NCBI RefSeq assembly: GCF_004000805.1
Contig: NZ_BILY01000027.1
Location: 24,531 to 88,530, forward strand
Length of the DNA: 64,000 bases
From: Paenibacillus glycanilyticus NBRC 16618
GTDB taxonomy: Bacteria; Bacillota; Bacilli; Paenibacillales; Paenibacillaceae
Direction: 5' to 3'
Made by a program: the position numbers and the translations under genes. Shown piece by piece: positions 44,395 to 52,982 of the stretch. How positions within the stretch are numbered: position 1 is the first letter of the stretch; every line of letters begins with the position of its first letter. Below the pieces are notes generated by a model. The model did no database searches and had not been told where the DNA came from. It saw nothing but the letters and a program-made list of their open reading frames with translations.

Positions 44395-45392
44395 TCATTC
44401 ACCTGCGGCTTTCTCGCCACGAATGCAATCCAATCCTGATCGCGGCGCTTATCTACGATTTCAAAGCCCGAGCGGATCAACCCTTCCTCCACTTCGGCTT
44501 CTTTGTTCATGTAAATACCCGATGCAATATAAATACCGTCAGGCTTGAGCGCCGCGAACACATCGTCGATAAAGAGCAAAATAATTTCCGCGAGAATGTT
44601 CGCTACAACCAGATCTACCGGAAGCGTTACCGACGTTGACAGCGCATCCCGTTCGTTGACCGCATGGACAACCTTACCGCCAAGCACGCCCAGCAAATCG
44701 CTTTCCAGCACCTCGACATCGTTCTGCAGGCCGTTAAGCCTTACGTTCTCCGTAGCGCTCGATACGGCCACCGGATCAAGATCCAGCGCCAATACGCGGC
44801 GTGCGCCAAGCTTCATCGCGCCGATAGCCAGAATACCGGATCCCGTACCTACGTCAATCACTTCTTCGTCGCCTTTAATGACCGATTCCAGCGTTTGAAG
44901 GCAAAGCGCGGTTGTTGGATGCGTGCCCGTGCCGAAGGCCATGCCGGGGTCAAGTTCAATGATGCTCTCTCCGGCAGCCGGCTCGTATTCTTCCCATGTC
45001 GGCTTGATCGTCAGCCTTTCCGACACTTTAATAGGCTTGAAGTACTGCTTCCAGGCTGTAGCCCAGTCTTCTTCGTCAACAAGCTTAAACGAGATTTCGT
45101 AGGTGCCCGGGTCAATGCCGAATTCCTTCAACTGCTCAATCCGCGGCACGATCTGCAGCTTGAGCTCATTCATGTCCACGCTTTCCGTAAAGTATCCTTT
45201 GATAACCGCTTGACCTTCCGGAATATCGTTCAGCGGCTTCTCGTACCATTGACCCAGAGAAGTGTCCCGCTCCTTGTTCAAAGTACCCGATTCTTCAATG
45301 GATACGCCGCCCGCATCCATTTCATGCAAAAAGTTAGAGATCATCTCGATTGCCTGTTCCGTGGTCGAGATCGTAATTTCATGCCATTTCAT
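44391..45392 (-). CDS. prmA: Ribosomal protein L11 methyltransferase PrmA
   Basis: This 333-residue enzyme trimethylates ribosomal protein L11. It starts MKWHEITISTTEQAIEMI, with the substrate-recognition domain first (about 1-110), SAM motif VIDVGTGSGILAIGAMKLGA near 178-197 and the catalytic-loop LVVANILAEI. Somewhat longer than the B. subtilis protein because of a loop containing VHAVNERDALSTSVTLP. A promoter lies upstream at 45430-45458. Confidence 0.96.
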   Translation of the reverse strand: MKWHEITISTTEQAIEMISNFLHEMDAGGVSIEESGTLNKERDTSLGQWYEKPLNDIPEGQAVIKGYFTESVDMNELKLQIVPRIEQLKEFGIDPGTYEISFKLVDEEDWATAWKQYFKPIKVSERLTIKPTWEEYEPAAGESIIELDPGMAFGTGTHPTTALCLQTLESVIKGDEEVIDVGTGSGILAIGAMKLGARRVLALDLDPVAVSSATENVRLNGLQNDVEVLESDLLGVLGGKVVHAVNERDALSTSVTLPVDLVVANILAEIILLFIDDVFAALKPDGIYIASGIYMNKEAEVEEGLIRSGFEIVDKRRDQDWIAFVARKPQVNE

Positions 45393-45429
45393 ATGTACTA
45401 TAACCCTCCATAAGTGAAAACTACCATCT

Positions 45430-45458
45430 ATTGTACACTATTCATCATTTATGCACAA
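45430..45458 (-). promoter_or_regulatory. Promoter of prmA
   Basis: On the minus strand, TTGTGC (45453-45458) and TACAAT (45430-45435) are 17 bases apart, with a TG two bases before the -10 box. The -35 overlaps the T-tail of the preceding terminator. Confidence 0.6.
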
Positions 45459-45485
45459 AAAAGCGGCAAACACAAGTTTGCCGCT
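45455..45485 (-). terminator. Terminator of the small two-gene unit
   Basis: A perfect AGCGGCAAAC / GTTTGCCGCT hairpin is followed by six Ts on the minus strand, just after the stop codon at 45494. Confidence 0.9.
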
Positions 45486-45493
45486 CACGACAA

Positions 45494-45706
45494 TCAGCCG
45501 ATCGTTCCGGTCTCCGGACTTCCGCCGATCTGTTCAATCATGTGAATGGCCCGTTCGACAATCGCTTCGTCCACCGTGGCGGTAAGCAGACCGTTCTCGA
45601 ACAAACCGTTCACTTCAAACGCTCTAAGTGCCTGCAGCTTGCGAAGCGCCTCCTGGGCTGCAGCCGGCTCGCCGAAGTTAGCCCGGATCTCAACCTGCTG
45701 GGACAT
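45494..45706 (-). CDS. Small protein of unknown function, coupled to YfhD-like gene
   Basis: This 70-residue soluble protein (MSQQVEIRANFGEPAAAQEALRK...) has an alternating strand/helix pattern suggestive of a ferredoxin-like half fold (strand, helix, strand, helix: ENGLLTATVDEAIVERAIHMI). I do not recognise the family. Its ATG overlaps the stop codon of the gene before it (TAATG), so translation is coupled. A perfect terminator follows. Confidence 0.75.
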   Translation of the reverse strand: MSQQVEIRANFGEPAAAQEALRKLQALRAFEVNGLFENGLLTATVDEAIVERAIHMIEQIGGSPETGTIG

Positions 45707-45876
45707 TACTCGCCCTGCTCATTCTGAGCCCGCGCATCCGCTGCGGCCGCGCGTTGCGCCGCTTGTTTGTCCGCTTCATCGGCAAGCTCTTGGGAAAATT
45801 CGACATCTTCGTTTTTGCCAACCGGCAAATCCCCGAAGTTTACTTTTTCCATATAGTCTTTATTCTCGTTAGTCAT
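45706..45876 (-). CDS. YfhD-like small acidic/alanine-rich protein
   Basis: This 56-residue frame was read by hand: it starts MTNENKDYMEKVNFGDLPV and continues with KNEDVEFSQELADEAD and an Ala/Arg/Gln-rich tail. The DVEFS-ELADE-D-A-A-R-AAAADAR pattern matches what I recall of YfhD family proteins, small proteins of spore-formers. The stop codon overlaps the next start. AGGAGCTGG before the ATG is a plausible ribosome site. It lies about 100 bases downstream of the dnaJ terminator. Confidence 0.75.
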   Translation of the reverse strand: MTNENKDYMEKVNFGDLPVGKNEDVEFSQELADEADKQAAQRAAAADARAQNEQGE

Positions 45877-45958
45877 TGTTATCCAGCTCCTTCAAGTAAG
45901 TAGGTAGGTCCATTACTTAAGTAGCTTGTTGCAAGGAAAGCCGAACTATTCGCAACCG

Positions 45959-45996
45959 CAAAAAAAAGACGTTCCGGGCTACTCGCCGCGGAACGC
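45959..45996 (-). terminator. Terminator of the hrcA-dnaJ operon, overlapping dnaJ
   Basis: GCGTTCCG and CGGAACGTC arms with a TTTTTTT tail on the minus strand. The dnaJ stop codon (45979-45981) lies in the loop, so the last codons of dnaJ form one arm. Confidence 0.85.
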
Positions 45997-47118
45997 TTTC
46001 TTCATTTTCTCGAAAATCGATTCGTGATGCTCTTGGGTCTCTGCCGGGGACTCGCCGCCGATTCCGCCAAACTGGCGAAGCAGATCCTTCTGCTCATCCG
46101 ACAATTTCGTCGGGGTAACAATCGTCACTTTGACGTGCTGGTCGCCTTGGCCGTAGCCGCGAAGCTTCGGCACCCCTTTTCCTTTGAGTCGGAAATAAGT
46201 ACCCGTCTGCGTGCCCGCGGGAATTTTCAGCTTTACCTTCTCGGTCAGCGTCGGGATCTCGATCTCATCACCGAGCGCCGCCTGGACGAAGGTTAACGGC
46301 ACTTCGCAGTAAATATCGTCATTCTCGCGCTCGAAGAATTCATGCGCCTTCACGCGGATCACGATGTACAGATCGCCGGCCGGGCCTCCGCGGAGTCCGC
46401 CTTCGCCTTCGCCGGAGAGACGAATTTGAGCGCCGTCATCCACGCCCGCAGGGATGCGGACATTGATTTTACGCTGTTTTTTCACTCTGCCTGCGCCGTG
46501 GCAGGTTCCGCATTTCTCTTTTATTACTTTGCCCGAGCCGCCGCAATGCGAACAAGCCCGGCGATTGACCATACGGCCAAACGGCGTATTCTGGACAACC
46601 TCCTGCTGGCCGGAACCGTGACATACCGAACAAGTTTCCGGCTTGGTTCCCGGCTTCGCGCCGGAGCCGGCGCAAGTATCGCAAGATTCCGTGCGCGGAA
46701 TCGTAATTTCCGTCTCTTTGCCAAACACAGCTTCCTTGAATTCGATGGTCATCGAATACTGCAGGTCATTACCGCGCTGCGGCGCGTTCGGGTCGCGGCG
46801 TCCGCCGCCACCGCCAAAGAACATGTCAAAGATATCGCCAAAGCCGCCAAAATCACCATTTCCGGAGAATCCGCCAGCTCCGCCCATGCCTTGATTCGGA
46901 TCGACGTGACCATACTGGTCGTATCTTGCGCGTTGTCCGTCATCGCTTAGGACATCGTATGCTTCCTTTACTTCTTTGAACTTCGTTTCCGCGTCTGCTT
47001 CTTTATTGACGTCGGGATGGTACTTGCGCGCGAGCTGCCGGTACGCCTTCTTGATCTCGTCTCCGGAAGCGCTCTTGCCTACGCCAAGCACCTCGTAATA
47101 ATCGCGTTTATCTGCCAA
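45979..47118 (-). CDS. dnaJ: Chaperone protein DnaJ
   Basis: This 379-residue co-chaperone stimulates DnaK ATPase activity. The J domain (1-70) carries HPD at 34-36. A Gly/Phe-rich part (about 75-105) follows, then the zinc domain with four CxxCxGxG motifs (CDTCAGSG, CSVCHGSG, CSHCGGSG, CGTCHGAG), and the C-terminal substrate-binding domain. All features are present. The 3' end is shared with the operon terminator. Confidence 0.98.
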   Translation of the reverse strand: MADKRDYYEVLGVGKSASGDEIKKAYRQLARKYHPDVNKEADAETKFKEVKEAYDVLSDDGQRARYDQYGHVDPNQGMGGAGGFSGNGDFGGFGDIFDMFFGGGGGRRDPNAPQRGNDLQYSMTIEFKEAVFGKETEITIPRTESCDTCAGSGAKPGTKPETCSVCHGSGQQEVVQNTPFGRMVNRRACSHCGGSGKVIKEKCGTCHGAGRVKKQRKINVRIPAGVDDGAQIRLSGEGEGGLRGGPAGDLYIVIRVKAHEFFERENDDIYCEVPLTFVQAALGDEIEIPTLTEKVKLKIPAGTQTGTYFRLKGKGVPKLRGYGQGDQHVKVTIVTPTKLSDEQKDLLRQFGGIGGESPAETQEHHESIFEKMKKAFRGE

Positions 47119-47222
47119 CTCATCTCACCTCCACCCATGTTTGCTGCAATACAGCCTATTCACACAAGGAGGCCAAAGACAGGAAGACCCTGTCTTTGAC
47201 CTCTCCCATTACAAGTTAAGTC

Positions 47223-49067
47223 TTATTTCTTGTTTTCGTCAACTACTTCATAGTCAGCGTCCACAACATTGTCTTTGCCGCGAGCGCCTGCATCGGCTGC
47301 TTCAGCGCCTGCTTCCGGGCCGCCTTGAGCAGCTTGCGCTTGCTCATACAGCTTCACGGACAGCTGTTGCACGATTTCAGTCAGCTCTTCGGTAGCTTTC
47401 GTAATTTGCTCCAGATCGTCTGTCGCTACCGCGCTTGTTACTTTCTCTTTCGCTGCGTTAGCTTTCTCGATCTCGGAAGCATCTACTTTATCGCCCAGAT
47501 CTTTCAATGTTTTGTCAACGGAGTAAACGAGTTGGTCTGCGCTGTTTTTCGCTTCAACAAGCTCGCGGCGTTTGCGATCTTCTTCCGCGTTCAGCTCGGC
47601 ATCCTTCATCATTTGCTCGATTTCAGCCTCGCTCAGACCGCCCGAGGAAGTGATCGTAATTTTTTGGCTCTTGCCTGTGCCTTTATCAAGAGCGGATACG
47701 TTAACGATACCGTTCGCATCGATGTCGAAGGTAACTTCGATTTGCGGAACGCCGCGCGGTGCGAGAGGAATATCGTTCAGCGTGAAGCGGCCCAGCGTTT
47801 TGTTGCCGGCAGCCATTTGACGCTCGCCTTGCAGAACGTGAATTTCAACGCCCGGTTGGTTATCCGCATAAGTGGAGAACACTTGGGATTTGCTTGTAGG
47901 GATCGTCGTATTGCGGTCAATCATCTTCGTGAAGACGCCGCCTGCAGTCTCGATGCCGAGGGACAGCGGAGTTACGTCAAGCAATACCACGTCTTTTACG
48001 TCGCCAGTCAATACGCCGGCTTGAACCGCTGCGCCGAGGGCAACGACTTCATCCGGGTTAACGCCTTTGTGCGGCTCTTTGCCGATCAGCTTCTTAACCG
48101 CTTCTTGAACGGCAGGGATACGAGTCGAACCGCCGACAAGAACAACTTTATCGATTTCATTTACGGAGAGACCGGAATCGCTCAAAGCTTGGCGCGTAGG
48201 AGCGAGGGAACGTTCAACCAGATGAGCGGACAATTCTTCGAATTTCGCGCGAGTCAGGTTAAGCTCCAAGTGCTGTGGAACACCATCGGCCATTGTGATA
48301 AACGGAAGCGAAATCGTCGTCGACATTACGCCGGACAGATCTTTTTTCGCTTTTTCGGCAGCGTCTTTCAAACGTTGAACAGCCGCTTTGTCTTTGGACA
48401 GGTCAACGCCTTGCTCTTTCTTGAATTCGGCTACGAGGTAGTCGATGATGACTTGGTCAAAGTCGTCGCCGCCCAGCTTGTTGTCGCCGCTTGTTGCTTT
48501 AACTTCGAAGAAGCCATCGCCAAGTTCCAGGATCGATACGTCGAATGTACCGCCGCCAAGGTCATAGACGAGGATCGTTTGGTCTTCTGTTTTCTCAAGA
48601 CCGTAAGCCAGCGCAGCCGCCGTTGGCTCGTTGACGATACGAAGAACTTCAAGTCCCGCGATTTTGCCTGCGTCTTTTGTTGCTTGGCGCTGGCTGTCGT
48701 TGAAGTAAGCCGGAACGGTAATAACCGCTTGCGTTACGGATTGGCCCAGATAGGCTTCCGCATCGGATTTCAGTTTTTGCAAAATAATAGCCGAAATCTC
48801 TTGAGCCGTATATTCTTTGCCGTCAATAACTTCTTTATGGTTAGTACCCATATGACGTTTGATCGACATTACCGTACGGTCGGGGTTCGTGATGGCTTGG
48901 CGTTTCGCCGTTTCGCCGACAATGCGCTCTCCGTCTTTTTTGAAGCCTACAACGGATGGCGTTGTGCGGTTGCCTTCCGGATTCGGGATAACGACAGCTT
49001 CGCCGCCTTCCATTACAGCAACACAAGAGTTTGTAGTACCAAGGTCAATACCGATAACTTTACTCAT
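47223..49067 (-). CDS. dnaK: Chaperone protein DnaK (Hsp70)
   Basis: This 614-residue Hsp70 has the ATPase domain (about 1-355) beginning MSKVIGIDLGTTNSCVAVME, with VYDLGGGTFDVSIL and VLVGGSTRIPAVQ, then the substrate-binding domain (LLDVTPLSLGIET onward), and the lid ending in a disordered tail (DADYEVVDENKK). Length and gaps fit the Gram-positive type. It is the third gene of the CIRCE-regulated operon. Confidence 0.98.
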   Translation of the reverse strand: MSKVIGIDLGTTNSCVAVMEGGEAVVIPNPEGNRTTPSVVGFKKDGERIVGETAKRQAITNPDRTVMSIKRHMGTNHKEVIDGKEYTAQEISAIILQKLKSDAEAYLGQSVTQAVITVPAYFNDSQRQATKDAGKIAGLEVLRIVNEPTAAALAYGLEKTEDQTILVYDLGGGTFDVSILELGDGFFEVKATSGDNKLGGDDFDQVIIDYLVAEFKKEQGVDLSKDKAAVQRLKDAAEKAKKDLSGVMSTTISLPFITMADGVPQHLELNLTRAKFEELSAHLVERSLAPTRQALSDSGLSVNEIDKVVLVGGSTRIPAVQEAVKKLIGKEPHKGVNPDEVVALGAAVQAGVLTGDVKDVVLLDVTPLSLGIETAGGVFTKMIDRNTTIPTSKSQVFSTYADNQPGVEIHVLQGERQMAAGNKTLGRFTLNDIPLAPRGVPQIEVTFDIDANGIVNVSALDKGTGKSQKITITSSGGLSEAEIEQMMKDAELNAEEDRKRRELVEAKNSADQLVYSVDKTLKDLGDKVDASEIEKANAAKEKVTSAVATDDLEQITKATEELTEIVQQLSVKLYEQAQAAQGGPEAGAEAADAGARGKDNVVDADYEVVDENKK

Positions 49068-49129
49068 CGTAAGTTCCTCCTAAATATCAATTTTATTCCG
49101 TATTTAAATTCCGGTAACCGGAAAAGGGA

Positions 49130-49669
49130 TTAGCCGCTAACTTTAACCATGGCAGGGCGCAGAACGCGCTCCTTCAGGATGTAGCCTTTCTGAACTTCTT
49201 CTACGATGATGCCTTCTTCATGCTCATCCGATTCCACTGTCATAATCGCTTGGTGGAATTCGGGATTAAACGGCTCGCCAACAGCATCCATTGCTTTCAA
49301 GCCTTCTTGCTGCAACGTTTGTTCCAGCTGACGGAAGATCATGTCCACGCCCTTAGCCAGAGCTTCGAAATCCTGATTCGCGGAAGCCGCGGAAACAGCG
49401 CGCTCGAAGTTATCGACAACCGGAAGCAGCTGCCCGATCAGCTTCATCGAAGCGTATTGCGCAAGATCTTCCTTTTCCTTTTGCGTACGACGGCGGAAGT
49501 TATCGAAATCCGCTTGCGCGCGTAAGTATCGTTGTTGATTCTCTTCAGCCAGCTTTGTCAGTTCTTCGATGCGCGGATCTTCATGCGCTTCGTTCTCTTC
49601 CTGCTGCTCTGTTTGTTGCTCTTCTATAACTTCATCGATTGTTTCGTTATGTTGGTCGTTACTCACCAT
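49130..49669 (-). CDS. grpE: Nucleotide exchange factor GrpE
   Basis: This 179-residue protein releases ADP from DnaK. An acidic N-terminal tail (TIDEVIEEQQTEQQEENEAH) is followed by a long coiled-coil and the beta domain (KAMDAVGEPFNPEFHQAIM). The ATG at 49669 has AAGGAGGTG directly upstream, the strongest site available; the in-frame ATG at 49699 lacks one. It is separated from hrcA by an unusual 300-base gap that holds a palindromic element. Confidence 0.97.
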   Translation of the reverse strand: MVSNDQHNETIDEVIEEQQTEQQEENEAHEDPRIEELTKLAEENQQRYLRAQADFDNFRRRTQKEKEDLAQYASMKLIGQLLPVVDNFERAVSAASANQDFEALAKGVDMIFRQLEQTLQQEGLKAMDAVGEPFNPEFHQAIMTVESDEHEEGIIVEEVQKGYILKERVLRPAMVKVSG

Positions 49670-49810
49670 ATTCACCTCCTTAAAAGAATTGCGAAGCAAT
49701 TTAAAAATGGTTACAACTGGCGGTTCAGTGCCAGTTGAAGACGCGCCCCAAGCGCGTATAAAGGTTGTTGCCTTTGCTCTTGGCTGCGGTGCTGCGCGCC
49801 GGGCGCGGGA

Positions 49811-49924
49811 GAGCGGGGTATTGCCTGAAGAGCGATAGCGCTCGCCTTTGAAAACGGGAATATTCCGCAGGAATCCTAATCCGCATTCCCGTTTTCAACA
49901 GCGACGTAAGGCAATACCCCGCTC
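49811..49924. repeat. Palindromic intergenic element, copy A (hrcA-grpE gap)
   Basis: Perfect 16-base outer arms GAGCGGGGTATTGCCT (49811-49826) and AGGCAATACCCCGCTC (49909-49924). Inside, a hairpin GAGCG-ATAG-CGCTC (49830-49843), then 14-base perfect inner arms (49848-49861 with 49885-49898), topped by ATTCC/GGAAT (49862-49866, 49870-49874), then CAACAGCG. No ORF of note. The rest of the hrcA-grpE gap shows no gene. Confidence 0.85.
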
Positions 49925-49969
49925 GTACGCGCACAAGCCCACAGCACCTCACAGCGGAGCAACAGCAAA

Positions 49970-50995
49970 CTATTTATAGAAGCGGCCCAATATATGGGCC
50001 ATATCCTTCGAAATCACGTCAAGAAGCGTAATGACTTTCCCGTATTCCATCCGTGTCGGCCCAAGAATGCCGATGGTGCCAAGCGACTGGCCGTCAATCT
50101 GATACGTAGCCGTAATCAAGCTGCAATTCGCGATTGCCTCATGGTCATTTTCTGTTCCAATTCGTACTTGTATACCCGACGGCGCGGCGGAAATCATTTT
50201 CATCACGGTAGGCGTTTCATCCAGCAGATCCAGGATCGTTTTCACCTTATCGACGTCCTTGAATTCCGGCTGCGTAAGCATATTCGTTGTTCCGCTGAGG
50301 AACACACGCTGATCCGAATCGTTAGAGAGCGCGCTGTCCAGGATGCCCAGCACTTCCTCGCAATGGTCAACGTAACGTTCCAGCTCCTGGCCTACCTCGG
50401 CGTACAGCTTCGACTTCAACCGCACGAGCGGAATGCCAACCAGCTTGGCGTTCAGGATATTTACGATCTTCTCCATCTCATCCATATGGATGCCCGGAGG
50501 AACCGTGATGGTCCGGTTTTCCACATGGCCGGTATTGGTTACGATAATCGCAACCGCCGTCGACTCGTCCAGAGGTACCAGGTTAAAATGCTTCAGCGAG
50601 TTGCTGAACATCTCCGGCCCAAGCAAAATCGAGGTGTAATTCGTTAGGTTGGACAAAATCATCGCGGCATGCTGGATAACCTGCTCCATCTGAATCATTT
50701 TCTCCGAGAAGAAGGAATGAGCCTGCTTCAAATCATTTTCGTTTATTTCATTCAGCTTCACGAGATGATCGACATAATAACGATAACCTTTGGTAGATGG
50801 AATACGCCCCGCCGATGTATGCGGCTGCTCGAGGAAACCAAGCTCCTCCAGATCGGCCATTTCATTACGGATCGTTGCAGGACTAAAGGCGACATCGCCG
50901 CGCTTAGATATGCTCCTGGAACCAACAGGCTCAGCCGAACGGATATAGTCGTCTACAATTGCATTCAGTATCATTCGTTGCCGTTCAGTCAACAT
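49970..50995 (-). CDS. hrcA: Heat-inducible transcription repressor HrcA
   Basis: This 341-residue repressor binds CIRCE and shuts off the dnaK operon when GroE is free. The N-terminal winged helix (MLTERQRMILNAIVDDYIRS, SAEPVGSRSISKR, SPATIRNEMADLEELGFL) is followed by the GAF-like domain with PHTSAGRIPSTKGYRYYVD. The ATG at 50995 has GGAGGG seven bases upstream; longer in-frame readings reach the CIRCE region and are rejected. Confidence 0.97.
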   Translation of the reverse strand: MLTERQRMILNAIVDDYIRSAEPVGSRSISKRGDVAFSPATIRNEMADLEELGFLEQPHTSAGRIPSTKGYRYYVDHLVKLNEINENDLKQAHSFFSEKMIQMEQVIQHAAMILSNLTNYTSILLGPEMFSNSLKHFNLVPLDESTAVAIIVTNTGHVENRTITVPPGIHMDEMEKIVNILNAKLVGIPLVRLKSKLYAEVGQELERYVDHCEEVLGILDSALSNDSDQRVFLSGTTNMLTQPEFKDVDKVKTILDLLDETPTVMKMISAAPSGIQVRIGTENDHEAIANCSLITATYQIDGQSLGTIGILGPTRMEYGKVITLLDVISKDMAHILGRFYK

Positions 50996-51030
50996 TCGCA
51001 TCCCTCCAAAAAGTTTATCGGATCTTCTCG

Positions 51031-51057
51031 TTAGCACTCATTAGACCCGAGTGCTAA
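51031..51057 (-). promoter_or_regulatory. CIRCE operator
   Basis: A perfect match to the CIRCE consensus: TTAGCACTC (51031-51039), nine bases, GAGTGCTAA (51049-51057). It lies 36 bases before the hrcA start and is the HrcA binding site controlling hrcA-grpE-dnaK-dnaJ. Confidence 0.98.
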
Positions 51058-51069
51058 TCATTAATACAA

Positions 51070-51098
51070 AAATACCAAACCACCTTAACCATTGTCAA
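51070..51098 (-). promoter_or_regulatory. Probable sigma-A promoter of the dnaK operon
   Basis: Consensus TTGACA (51093-51098) on the minus strand with a weak -10 (GTATTT, 51070-51075) 17 bases on, directly upstream of CIRCE. The exact -10 is uncertain. Confidence 0.55.
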
Positions 51099-51132
51099 GT
51101 CGGTTCCCTTTTTTCAGGCCTATGTCCTTCGA

Positions 51133-51166
51133 TAAAAATAAAAAGGTCAGGCATTATAGCCTGACC
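51133..51166 (-). terminator. Terminator after the GNAT gene
   Basis: A GGTCAGGC / GCCTGACC hairpin with a TTTTTATTTTT tail on the minus strand, placed just after the GNAT stop codon and before the dnaK operon promoter. Confidence 0.9.
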
Positions 51167-51172
51167 CTTCAT

Positions 51173-51655
51173 CTATTCGTTTAACATTTTGAGTACGGCG
51201 ATTTCGTCGCAGGCATGCTGCTTCGGACAGTTCACGCAGTCTTTCCAAACCTTTTCCGGAAAAATCTCTTTCTCCACAACGGTAAATCCGTTACGCAAAA
51301 AGAAATTTACGGCGTACGTTAGCGCCATGATTTTGGGAATCTGCTGCTCTCTGGCTTGCTCGACCAGAAAATCGACCAGCTTGTTGCCGATCTTAAGGCC
51401 TCTATATTCCTGGGACATGCCAAGGGAACGAATTTCTACCAGATCCTGCCCAAGCCGCAATAAGGAGCCGCACCCGACAACCTTATCCCCGATCTCCGCA
51501 ACGACAAACGTATCAATCTGACGCAGCAACGTTTCCCGGGTGCGGGGCAGCATGATCCCCTGTTCCGCATAGCCTTTAATGAGTTCGTACAAAGTTTCCA
51601 CATCTTCCGGTGCTGCTTTTCTGCAAACTACCGTTAACTGTTCCGTTGCCTCCAT
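51173..51655 (-). CDS. GNAT N-acetyltransferase, ArgA-like
   Basis: This 160-residue acetyltransferase has the GNAT core with acetyl-CoA loop QEYRGLKIGNKLV near residues 97-109. The C-terminal KVWKDCVNCPKQHACDE cysteine-rich segment matches the short ArgA-like N-acetyltransferases that make N-acetylglutamate in some bacteria. That assignment is tentative. The ATG at 51655 has GGAGG nine bases upstream. It lies between hemW and hrcA. Confidence 0.85.
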   Translation of the reverse strand: MEATEQLTVVCRKAAPEDVETLYELIKGYAEQGIMLPRTRETLLRQIDTFVVAEIGDKVVGCGSLLRLGQDLVEIRSLGMSQEYRGLKIGNKLVDFLVEQAREQQIPKIMALTYAVNFFLRNGFTVVEKEIFPEKVWKDCVNCPKQHACDEIAVLKMLNE

Positions 51656-51744
51656 GCTGCTTCGCCTCCACCCGGTGCATATAAATTCTATTGAATAAAT
51701 ATACAGCATGTCGCATGTTTTCTCAAGAACTATTTTTCCGAATT

Positions 51745-52923
51745 TTAGCCAGCGGCTTCTTCCTCTAAACCGATAAACGAACCAAATACATCGTTGCCGA
51801 AAAGAACGCCTTTATCGGTCAATTTGTATACGGTATCGCCTTCCTCAAGGACCTTCTCGAGCAGTCCGTCTTTAAGAAGCTTCTCAATGATTGGGCCGAA
51901 CTTATCCTCCAGCTTCTGCCCTTCAAATTGGGCGGCATAATCGGAAGCGCGCACGCCCTTGAGCAATCGAAGCCCTACCATCATGAAGTCCTCCATTGCT
52001 TCGTACTCCGGAACAACGTTTTCTTCAAGACGCGGAAGCTTTGTTTTTGTATAGTCGATAAAAGGCTGTACGCCTTTCACATTCACATGGCGGAGTCCGC
52101 GTGCATAACCGTGAGCGCCGGCTCCAAGCCCGTAATAAGGCTCGTTGCGCCAATACGTCGAATTATGCCTGCTTTCATACCCCGGCTTCGCAAAGTTGCT
52201 GATCTCGTAATGAACGTAACCCGCCTGCTTCAGCCGGTCCATAAGCAAGGTATACATATTAAACTCTTCGTCTTCCGGAGGAAGAGGCAGCTCGTCGCGT
52301 TGATACAGCTTGTGGAACAGCGTATTTTCCTCCACCTTCAGGCTGTAAAGCGAATAGTGCGGCAGATCAAGCGCCAATGCCTTATTAACGCTGTCCTCCA
52401 GCATCTCAACCGTCTGCTTCGGCAGTCCGAACATCAGGTCAATCGACAGATTCGTAAAGCCTGCGGCGCGGGCATTTTCCAGACTGCGGTATACATCGTC
52501 TACATTATGAATGCGCCCAATGCGCTCCAGCAGCCCGTTATCAAACGATTGCACGCCAAAGCTGATCCGGTTCACTCCGCCGGCAAACATGGCAGCGAGC
52601 TTCTCCGGGTCGGTCGTGCCCGGATTTGCTTCCATCGTATATTCCACATCGTCTGCAAGCGGAAAATACTTTTTCACCGAAGCGAGAAAACGTTCCATTT
52701 GAGGCGGCGTCAATACGGTAGGGGTACCTCCGCCTACAAATACCGTATCGATTCTCTCCGGCGGTATTTGGGCAACCGTGAGCGCCATCTCTCTCTCCAA
52801 GGCGTCGAGATATTCGTCGACAGGCTGTCCCTTTAATACATACGAAGTAAAATCGCAATAATGACACTTGTTCGTACAGAACGGGATATGAATGTAAAGC
52901 GCCTTTGGCGCGTAGTTAATCAT
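51745..52923 (-). CDS. hemW: Heme chaperone HemW (coproporphyrinogen III oxidase-like)
   Basis: This 392-residue radical-SAM protein has the cluster motif CxxxCxxC at C16, C20 and C23 (PFCTNKCHYCDF). The cysteine expected one position before the phenylalanine in true HemN-type enzymes is absent, which fits HemW. SAM-binding VFVGGGTPT and the C-terminal HemN domain follow. HemW delivers heme to acceptors. It starts after a terminator and is located between lepA and hrcA, as in B. subtilis hemN. Confidence 0.95.
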   Translation of the reverse strand: MINYAPKALYIHIPFCTNKCHYCDFTSYVLKGQPVDEYLDALEREMALTVAQIPPERIDTVFVGGGTPTVLTPPQMERFLASVKKYFPLADDVEYTMEANPGTTDPEKLAAMFAGGVNRISFGVQSFDNGLLERIGRIHNVDDVYRSLENARAAGFTNLSIDLMFGLPKQTVEMLEDSVNKALALDLPHYSLYSLKVEENTLFHKLYQRDELPLPPEDEEFNMYTLLMDRLKQAGYVHYEISNFAKPGYESRHNSTYWRNEPYYGLGAGAHGYARGLRHVNVKGVQPFIDYTKTKLPRLEENVVPEYEAMEDFMMVGLRLLKGVRASDYAAQFEGQKLEDKFGPIIEKLLKDGLLEKVLEEGDTVYKLTDKGVLFGNDVFGSFIGLEEEAAG

Positions 52924-52982
52924 ATTAATTTCCTCCTAAAAGAATCGCGTAGCAATTCATATGCGATCACTATTTCCCCTAA

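Noticed and set aside
47325..49133. 602-residue open frame on the plus strand opposite dnaK
   Set aside because: Long antisense frames opposite Hsp70 genes are a known by-product of their codon bias; no ribosome site, and dnaK is certain.
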